Positions 1-4,507 of a stretch of DNA of 5,340 nucleotides are shown in pieces (positions within the stretch are counted from its first letter, which is position 1; every line of letters begins with the position of its first letter). This DNA comes from Nocardioides sp. (lineage in GTDB: Bacteria; Actinomycetota; Actinomycetes; Propionibacteriales; Nocardioidaceae). The notes under the pieces were generated by a model, which was not told the origin of the DNA, ran no database searches, and saw nothing but the letters and a program-made list of their open reading frames with translations. Location of the stretch: contig JAJPEO010000214.1 of the NCBI GenBank assembly GCA_021166815.1, positions 1 through 5,340 of the forward strand. Direction: 5' to 3'. Position numbers and translations under genes: made by a program.

Positions 1-557
1 TCGTGCTGGACCTGCTCGCGAATGGCGTCAAACTCACCCCTGGTGGCCGGCTGCCCCGAACAGTGGTCCGCGCCGTGCAGGAACAGCGCCCCGGCTGGAA
101 TCCGATGGGACGACCCGCCTCGATCGAGGAGGACCTGCTCCCGCTGGCCCTCCTGCACGACCTGTTGCGACACGTGCGGTTGGTGCGCCTCGTCAACGGC
201 GTCCTGCGCCCCACGAAGGCGGCAGCCGACGAGCTCGAGACCGTACGTCGCCTCAGGTCCTGGTTCGGCGAAGGCGCGTTCCACACCATGATCGCGGAAC
301 GTGCCGTGGCATTGGTCGCGGCCCGCGGCCCGCTTCAGGTCACCGAGCTCGCCGCCGAAGTCCACCCCCTGCTCGGCCACGGGTGGAGCCGCGGCGGGAA
401 GCCCATCACCACCCGTGACGTGGAGGACGAGCTGCGTCATCTTGCGCACCAGCTCCAGGCGCTGGACCTCATCGCCCGCACCCGAGCAGAATGGTCCCCC
501 GGACCATCGGCTCGCTCGCTGCTACCGGGCGCGAACCTGCTCGCCGACCTTCTCTGA
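1..557 (+). CDS. Hypothetical protein, C-terminal part; possibly pRiA4b ORF-3-like family (5' end outside window)
   Basis: The frame is open to the left edge and ends at TGA 555-557. The GTG at 3-5 is probably an internal Val codon, so only the C-terminal part is seen (184 residues counted from that codon). There is no signal peptide or membrane segment. The first half (KLTPGGRLPR, then a WNPMGRPASIEEDLLPL stretch, then HVRLVRLVNGVLRPTKAA) resembles the helical C-terminal domain found after the pRiA4b ORF-3-like (IS1096 TnpR-like) domain in actinobacterial proteins; this is family recognition from memory. Residues ~98-165 (AERAVALVAARGPLQVTELA, later TTRDVEDELRHL and LQALDLIART) have the helix-turn-helix then wing pattern of a winged-helix domain. 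The function is unknown. It faces the minus-strand genes convergently, and its island-like type fits the rearrangement junction near 730. Alternative: another unclassified DNA-binding-like protein. Confidence 0.7.
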   Translation, partial: VLDLLANGVKLTPGGRLPRTVVRAVQEQRPGWNPMGRPASIEEDLLPLALLHDLLRHVRLVRLVNGVLRPTKAAADELETVRRLRSWFGEGAFHTMIAERAVALVAARGPLQVTELAAEVHPLLGHGWSRGGKPITTRDVEDELRHLAHQLQALDLIARTRAEWSPGPSARSLLPGANLLADLL

Positions 558-565
558 TCGGCTGC

Positions 566-581
566 CACTGGGTCGCCAGTG
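566..581 (+). terminator. Hairpin just after the left-edge gene, possible weak terminator
   Basis: CACTGG at 566-571 and CCAGTG at 576-581 form a perfect 6-bp stem with a GTCG loop, 8 bases after the stop codon at 557. There is no T-run behind it, so it would be a weak or factor-assisted terminator at best. Confidence 0.3.
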
Positions 582-617
582 ATGGGGCCAAAGTGATGCA
601 CGAGAGTGATGCACGAA
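578..617. repeat. Three closely spaced AGTGATG words, two within a 13-bp tandem repeat
   Basis: AGTGATG begins at 578, 592 and 605, i.e. at 14- and 13-base spacing. The last two belong to a tandem duplication of AGTGATGCACGA (592-603 and 605-616). The array is too short for a plasmid iteron set. It could be a small operator, or a chance duplication next to the rearrangement junction. Confidence 0.45.
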
Positions 618-629
618 GCCCCGGAATCG

Positions 630-661
630 GTGTCCAACGGCGGCATTCGCCGATCCGACAC
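630..661. terminator. Two-tier inverted repeat, candidate bidirectional terminator
   Basis: The outer stem is GTGTC 630-634 with GACAC 657-661. The inner stem is CGGCG 638-642 with CGCCG 648-652, around the loop GCATT. The structure lies between the convergent left-edge gene and the DUF255 remnant, which suits a shared terminator, but it lacks T-runs. It could equally be a recombination-related cruciform. Confidence 0.3.
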
Positions 662-670
662 GAACCGCGA

Positions 671-892
671 CTAGGCCGCTGACCTGCGGTTTCGCAGATT
701 TCCGTCGACAGCCGCCAAGCCAGGAACCTCGTGGCACCAGTGGCAGGCGGCGTAGCCGACGCTCAGCAGGACGGGGACGTCGCGCCGCCTGGCCTCCTCG
801 AACGCGTCAGGCCCCCACTCCCACCAGTCGACCGGGTTGTCGGCGTGCTGGAGGAGGTAGGGGCTCGTCGCGTGGGCGAGTCGGTTGGCCAT
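671..892 (-). pseudogene. Truncated DUF255 (YyaL/SPATA20-like thioredoxin-domain) gene, N-terminal remnant
   Basis: The minus-strand frame starts at ATG 890-892 and ends at TAG 671-673 (73 residues). It opens with the hallmark of the DUF255 family: [20 protein letters not shown], then [11 protein letters not shown], then [17 protein letters not shown], including the CxxC-type C50-H-W-C53. Family members are normally about 600-700 residues, with this thioredoxin-like domain followed by a large glycosidase-like helical domain. Here similarity stops after H54; family members usually continue with a VMxxESF-like stretch, but this one reads [19 protein letters not shown] and then stop. The coding sequence is therefore cut at about base 730 and joined to unrelated DNA. 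The 30-base gap from the BCCT stop suggests it was once the next gene behind the transporter. A weak GGGG lies just before the ATG. The fragment keeps the redox motif but not the rest of the fold and is most likely non-functional. Confidence 0.85.
684..697. other. Short palindrome at the edge of the DUF255 truncation
   Basis: CTGCG 684-688 and CGCAG 693-697 flank a GTTT loop, in the foreign sequence joined to the DUF255 remnant and about 35 bases from the break. It may be part of a recombination or attachment site, but no integrase gene or second copy is visible in the window. Confidence 0.2.
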
Positions 893-903
893 GACCCCAG
901 AGT

Positions 904-919
904 GTCACGGGCGCGTGAC
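904..919 (-). other. Perfect inverted repeat between BCCT stop and DUF255 start
   Basis: GTCACG 904-909 and CGTGAC 914-919 form a 6-bp stem with a 4-base loop, filling most of the 30-base gap between the transporter stop (923) and the remnant's ATG (892). It is either a weak intercistronic terminator/attenuator or an operator half-site pair. No T-run follows. Confidence 0.3.
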
Positions 920-922
920 GCG

Positions 923-2632
923 TCAGGCGTCCGCGGGGCTGCGTACGGCGTCCCGACCGTCCGCGGGTCGGGTGCCCGTGCCGTTGCTGCGGGCGACGTG
1001 CCCCGCGACCTCGTCGGCGAAGAGGCGCCGCTCGGCGCGCTGGATCAGCCGGTGCTCACGCAGCAGCGCCTTGGCGGTCGAGAAGACCATCGCGACCATC
1101 ACCACACTGAAGGGCGCGGCGAGGAGGATCGCCATGGTCTGCAGGGCGCCGAGCCCGTCGCCCCCGTCGACCGCGCCGGCGACCAGCAGGGCGGCGGCGA
1201 TGGCGCCCGAGAGGACGGCCCAGAAGACGCGGGTCCACAGCGGCGGGACGGCCTCGCCACCGGTCGAGAGCATGCCCACGACGTACGAGCCCGAGTCGGC
1301 GCTGGTGACGAAGAAGATGACGACGAGCGTCATGGCGATCACGCTGAGCAGGCCGGACGCAGGGAGCCCGTCGAGGAACTGGAAGAGCGCCATGTCGGTC
1401 GACACCACGCCGCCCTTGCCGACCAGGCCGCCGGAACCGAACATCTCGCGGTAGATCGCGGAGCCGCCCAGGACGGAGAACCACAGGAAGGTGACGAGGG
1501 TCGGCACCAGCAGCACGCCGGTGACGAACTCACGCACCGTCCGGCCGCGCGAGATGCGCGCGATGAAGACGCCGACGAAGGGTGCCCAGCTCATCCACCA
1601 GCCCCAGTAGAAGATCGTCCAGGCCGACATCCACTTCTGCCCGTCCTCGCCCTGGAAGCTCAGCGTGCGGAAGGACAGGTCGAAGAAGTTGCGCGCGTAG
1701 GAGCCGAGCTGCTGGACGAAGTCGCCCAGGATGAAGACGGTCGGGCCGAGGATCGCCACCGCGACGAGGAACACCGCGGCCATGCCCATGTTGATGTTGG
1801 ACAGCCACTTGATGCCCTTCTCCACGCCGGTCGCGACGGAGACCACGGCGACGGCCGTGATGGCGATGATCAGGCCGACCTTGAGCGCGGTCGAGCCCTC
1901 GTCGACGGCGCCGACGTAGGTGAGGCCGGCGGAGAGCTGGCTGACGCCGAAGCCCAGCGAGGTCGCGACACCGAAGAGCGTTCCGACGATCGCGATGACG
2001 TCGATGACGTCGCCGAGCGTCCCCTTCACGCGGTCGCCCAGCAGCGGCTCGAGCGCCCAGCGGATCGAGACGGGACGACCGCGGCGGTGCACGGCGTACG
2101 CCAGCGCGAGGCCGACGACGACGTAGATCGCCCACGCGTGCAGGCCCCAGTGGAGGAAGGTCGTGTCCATGGCCGAGCGCGCAGCGGCGGGCTCGGTCTC
2201 GGCGGTGCCCGGCGCCGGAGCGGCGAAGTGGTTGAGCGGCTCGGCCACGCCCCAGAAGACCAGGCCGATGCCCATGCCCGCGGCGAACAGCATCGCGAAC
2301 CACGACTTCAGCCCGAACTCCGGCTCTTCGTCGTCGTCCCTGCCCAGCACGATGTCGCCCATGGGCGAGAGCACCAGCCAGGCGGCGAAGAGGACGAAAC
2401 CGCTGACGATGAGGACGTAGTACCACCCCAGGTCGCCGATGACGGTGTCGTTGAGCTTCTGCAGGGACGACCCGAGCTGCTCGGGCGCGACCAGCGCGAG
2501 CGCGACGACGACCGCGACGATGACGGCGGAGGGCCAGAAGACGCGGGGTGCGGCGATCCTCGCGCCGGGTCTCAGGCCTGCCTGCTCGGGACTGGGTTCT
2601 TGGGGCGCCTGGGGGTGCGTCGACGTACTCAT
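923..2632 (-). CDS. BCCT family transporter, predicted Na+-coupled glycine betaine/osmoprotectant uptake
   Basis: A complete 569-residue secondary transporter of the betaine/choline/carnitine family (BetP, OpuD, BetT, CaiT), with about twelve membrane segments between residues ~32 and ~520. Diagnostic parts are all present. TM3 reads AAGMGIGLVFWGVAEPL, with Gly123 at the place of BetP Gly153, typical of Na+/betaine members rather than the Asp-bearing choline/proton type. TM4 has W162, W167 and Y170, matching the BetP aromatic box. TM8 has W343, W345, W346 and W349, followed by FIARISRGR. TSADSGS lies at 443-449. The ~30-residue N-terminus is Pro/Gln-rich. The C-tail of ~50 residues begins with a charged helix (KALLREHRLIQRAERRLFAD), as expected for osmosensing in BetP, though far from identical. 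ATG 2630-2632 was chosen because the family N-terminus begins there, with GAGAG at 2643-2647 upstream. The same frame runs on to a TTG at 2878, but that would translate the repeat array. Substrate assignment is by residue analogy only. Confidence 0.93.
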   Translation of the reverse strand: MSTSTHPQAPQEPSPEQAGLRPGARIAAPRVFWPSAVIVAVVVALALVAPEQLGSSLQKLNDTVIGDLGWYYVLIVSGFVLFAAWLVLSPMGDIVLGRDDDEEPEFGLKSWFAMLFAAGMGIGLVFWGVAEPLNHFAAPAPGTAETEPAAARSAMDTTFLHWGLHAWAIYVVVGLALAYAVHRRGRPVSIRWALEPLLGDRVKGTLGDVIDVIAIVGTLFGVATSLGFGVSQLSAGLTYVGAVDEGSTALKVGLIIAITAVAVVSVATGVEKGIKWLSNINMGMAAVFLVAVAILGPTVFILGDFVQQLGSYARNFFDLSFRTLSFQGEDGQKWMSAWTIFYWGWWMSWAPFVGVFIARISRGRTVREFVTGVLLVPTLVTFLWFSVLGGSAIYREMFGSGGLVGKGGVVSTDMALFQFLDGLPASGLLSVIAMTLVVIFFVTSADSGSYVVGMLSTGGEAVPPLWTRVFWAVLSGAIAAALLVAGAVDGGDGLGALQTMAILLAAPFSVVMVAMVFSTAKALLREHRLIQRAERRLFADEVAGHVARSNGTGTRPADGRDAVRSPADA

Positions 2633-2885
2633 GCGTTCCGTTCTCTCACGGGCGCGGGGTCGGGTCGCAAGTCGAGATCTGGCGGTCTTGCCGCTCTGAG
2701 TCGGGAATCTCCACGCGGGTGTGCGGAAGTTCACGGCATTCCGGGGTTCGTACGGCGATGCCCCTTCGAGGCTCGTCGCTGACGCTCCTCGCACCTCAGG
2801 GAGCGAGGTTGCGCCGGCGACTCCTCGCACCTCAGGGAGCAAGGTTGCGCCGGCGACTCCTCGCAGCTCAGGGAGCAAGGTTGCG
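2633..2885. other. Spacer between thiolase operon and BCCT gene
   Basis: This 253-base gap must hold the promoter of the BCCT gene and the 3' end of the operon transcript. The left half (2633-2760) is unique sequence with no convincing -35/-10 pair or known operator; a GAGAG ribosome-site candidate lies at 2643-2647. The right half (2761 onward) is the repeat element described separately. There is no extra gene. Confidence 0.6.
2761..2808. repeat. REP/BOX-like palindromic unit with CCCTTCGAGG edge
   Basis: Nested complementarity: CCCT 2762-2765 with AGGG 2798-2801, GAGG 2768-2771 with CCTC 2794-2797, and a central CGTC-GCT-GACG hairpin at 2774-2784. CCCTTCGAG-type edges with GC-rich cores are, to my knowledge, common as dispersed intergenic repeats in Nocardioides-like genomes. 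The unit is contiguous with the 36-bp tandem array and probably shares its origin. It may act as an mRNA 3'-end stabiliser or terminator for the upstream operon. Confidence 0.5.
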
Positions 2886-2890
2886 TCAGC
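2783..2890. repeat. Three tandem copies of a 36-bp repeat, the last overlapping the thiolase stop
   Basis: Copies lie at 2783-2818, 2819-2854 and 2855-2890 without spacers. Each has the core CTCCTCGC, then CTCAGGGAGC, then GGTTGCG. Copies 1 and 2 differ mainly in their first two bases and one G/A in the core; copy 3 differs at a C/G in the first half and at its end (GTCAGC instead of GCCGGC). Each contains CCTCGC and GCGAGG or GCAAGG 10 bases apart, giving a 6-bp stem in minus-strand RNA (with a U-G pair in copies 2 and 3): 2787-2792/2803-2808, 2823-2828/2839-2844 and 2859-2864/2875-2880. Thus three hairpins in series follow the thiolase stop, a plausible terminator or decay block. The changed end of copy 3 supplies the thiolase TGA (2886-2888). 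Confidence 0.9.
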
Positions 2891-4109
2891 GGGAGACGAT
2901 CACCGAGGAGCCGTGGCCGAAGAGGCCCTGGTTGGCGGTGATGCCGACCCGCGCACCCTCGACCTGACGACCCTCGGCCTGGCCGCGGAGCTGCCAGGTG
3001 AGCTCGCAGACCTGCGCGAGCGCCTGGGCCGGCACGGCCTCGCCGAAGCACGCCAGGCCACCGCTGGGGTTGACCGGGATCCGGCCGCCGATGGTGGTGT
3101 CACCGGCGCGCAGCAGCTGCTCGGCCTCACCGCGGGCGCACAGCCCGAGGTCCTCGATCCAGTCCTGCTCCAGGGCGGTCGAGAGGTCGTAGACCTCGGC
3201 GACGTCGACGTCCTCGGGAGAGATCCCCGCCTCCTCGTAGGCGGCGCGGGCGAGCGACTCCTTGAAGGTCGCGTCGCCTGCGGGCACCACGGAGGAGGAC
3301 TCGGTGGAGAGGTACGGCATGTCCAGGACCGTCTGCGGGAAGGTCGGCGTGACGGTGGAGATCGCGCGGACCTTCACTCCGTCGGTGAGCCCGCGCTCCT
3401 TGGCGAAGCGGTCGCTGACCAGCACGACGGCCGCGCCGCCGTCGCTGGTCGCGCAGATGTCGAGCAGGTGCAGCGGGTCGGCGACCACGGCGCTGCCGAG
3501 GACGTCGTCGACGCTGACCTCCTTGCGGTAGCGCGCGTTGGGGTTGGCCAGGCCGTGGCGGGCGTTCTTGACCTTCACCGCGGCGAAGTCCTCCGGCGTC
3601 GCGCCGTAGAGGTCGATGCGGCGCCGGGCGTAGAGCGCGAAGTAGGCCGGGTTGGTCATGCCGACCAGGCGGAAGCGCAACCAGTCGGGGTCGTCCCACC
3701 GCTCCCCCGCGTTGGGCGCGAGGAAGCCCTTCGGCGTGGTGTCGGCGCCGACCACGAGGGCGACGTCGGCCATGCCGGCCAGGATCCGGCTCCGCGCGGT
3801 GTCGAGCGCCTGGGCACCGGTGGCACATGCGGCGTACGACGTCGCGACGCGCGCGCCGTTCCAGCCGAGGGCCTGGGCGAAGGTCGAGCCGGCGACGTAG
3901 CCGGCGTAGCCGCCGCGGACGGTCTCGCCGCCCACGACGAGGTCGACGTCGGTCCAGTCGATGCCCGCGTCGGCCAGGGCTGCTCGCGCGGCGTGGACGC
4001 CGTACTCCACGAACGGGCGACCCCACTTGCCCCAGGGGTGCATCCCGACTCCGGCGATCGTCACCGGTCGCACGGTGCTCCTACCGGGGCTCATGGCAGT
4101 GCTGTTCAC
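2886..4109 (-). CDS. SCP-x/lipid-transfer-type thiolase-like protein with altered active site
   Basis: A complete 407-residue thiolase-fold protein of the acetyl-CoA acetyltransferase/SCP-x (Ltp) group, usual length ~390-400. It starts VTIAGVGMHPWGKWG, carries the nucleophile region SYAACATGAQALD with Cys95, a DPLHLLDICATSDGGAAVVL stretch at 211-230, and a C-terminal domain with NPSGGLACFGEAVPAQALAQ (347-366), ELTWQLRG and ITANQGLFGHGSS. In SCP2-type thiolases the C-terminal domain has an HDCF-type motif and a GHPxGATG motif. Here these read EVYDLST (Tyr307 for His) and FGEAVPAQ (Glu357 for His). The Cys is kept but both usual catalytic His are absent, so ordinary thiolysis is doubtful; retro-aldol cleavage, as in Ltp2, is possible. 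GTG 4107-4109 was chosen because its GTGA overlaps the DUF35 stop and GGAGG lies at 4115-4119, 5 bases away; the ATG at 4092-4094 lacks such a site. Mycobacterial Rv1627c next to the DUF35 gene Rv1628c may be a comparable pair (from memory). Confidence 0.9.
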   Translation of the reverse strand: MNSTAMSPGRSTVRPVTIAGVGMHPWGKWGRPFVEYGVHAARAALADAGIDWTDVDLVVGGETVRGGYAGYVAGSTFAQALGWNGARVATSYAACATGAQALDTARSRILAGMADVALVVGADTTPKGFLAPNAGERWDDPDWLRFRLVGMTNPAYFALYARRRIDLYGATPEDFAAVKVKNARHGLANPNARYRKEVSVDDVLGSAVVADPLHLLDICATSDGGAAVVLVSDRFAKERGLTDGVKVRAISTVTPTFPQTVLDMPYLSTESSSVVPAGDATFKESLARAAYEEAGISPEDVDVAEVYDLSTALEQDWIEDLGLCARGEAEQLLRAGDTTIGGRIPVNPSGGLACFGEAVPAQALAQVCELTWQLRGQAEGRQVEGARVGITANQGLFGHGSSVIVSR

Positions 4110-4507
4110 AGGGGCCTCCAACGCCAGATGAGAAGTTCCTCGTCGAGGGGCTCGACCACGAGCTCGACCTCCGTGCCGACCGAGATGTCGGCGGTGCCGA
4201 ACCCGTCGGCGACCTGGCCGACCACGACAAGGCCCTCGGGCAGCTCGACCGCGGCGATCGCGAACGGCTCGTACGGGTCGGTGCGCGGGACGTACGGGGC
4301 CGGCGGCTGGTACTGCGCGTCGGTGTACGACCACACGCGGCCGCGGCGCGACAGCTCGACGTCGTCGAACTCGTCGCCGGCGCACGCGGGGTTCTTGCAG
4401 AAGACCGTCTCCTTGGGGAAGGCCACGTGCCCGCACGAGCGGCACTGCGACCCGACCAGCGCGGGCTCGTCGCCGGTGGTGAACCACCCCTCGACCGCGG
4501 GCCTCAT
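4106..4507 (-). CDS. Zn-ribbon/OB-fold DUF35 protein, partner of thiolase-like aldolase
   Basis: A complete 133-residue protein. The N-terminal rubredoxin-like zinc ribbon has Cys22, Cys25, Cys37 and Cys42 (CRSCGH, later CKNPAC). It is followed by an OB-fold, from GRVWSYTDAQYQ (56-67) through PPAPYVPRTDPYEPFAIAAV to EVELVVEP and a short IWRWRPL end. This is the standard DUF35 (ACP/acyl-CoA-binding OB-fold) architecture and length. Such proteins sit next to thiolase-fold enzymes and bind them; the DUF35 domain of ChsH2 forms a complex with Ltp2 and is needed for its aldolase activity in steroid side-chain degradation. Here the domain is free-standing, without the MaoC-type hydratase domain of ChsH2. 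The ATG (4505-4507) overlaps the stop of the upstream Ltp2-like gene in ATGA, and its own stop overlaps the next start in GTGA, so all three genes are translationally coupled. A GGGAG lies before the ATG. Which of the two flanking thiolase-like proteins it binds is not decidable here. Confidence 0.93.
   Translation of the reverse strand: MRPAVEGWFTTGDEPALVGSQCRSCGHVAFPKETVFCKNPACAGDEFDDVELSRRGRVWSYTDAQYQPPAPYVPRTDPYEPFAIAAVELPEGLVVVGQVADGFGTADISVGTEVELVVEPLDEELLIWRWRPL
4115..4119 (-). promoter_or_regulatory. Ribosome binding site that fixes the GTG start of the thiolase-like gene
   Basis: GGAGG in minus-strand sense, 5 bases before GTG 4107-4109, inside the end of the DUF35 gene. With the GTGA overlap it favours GTG over the ATG five codons downstream. 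Confidence 0.75.

Noticed and set aside
578..617. Plasmid origin iterons
   Set aside because: Only three 7-base words, no AT-rich region and no replication initiator gene in the window.
1530..2426. Arg-rich minus-strand open frame inside the BCCT gene
   Set aside because: A frame-shifted shadow of the transporter with no independent start signal or motif.
731..2782. Long plus-strand open frame opposite the BCCT gene
   Set aside because: The translation is dominated by Arg, Asp, Glu, Gly and His with no family motifs, the usual antisense shadow of a high-GC gene; the opposite strand encodes an unmistakable BCCT protein.
2633..2878. Extended N-terminus of the BCCT protein from a TTG start at 2878
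   Set aside because: It would translate the 36-bp repeats and the spacer, whereas ATG 2632 fits the normal family length and has a purine-rich site upstream.
2783..2890. CRISPR array
   Set aside because: The three repeats are directly adjacent with no variable spacers, and no cas gene is present.
4092..4094. ATG as start of the thiolase-like gene
   Set aside because: The GTG five codons upstream has GGAGG at the right distance and the GTGA overlap with the DUF35 stop; no good ribosome site precedes the ATG.
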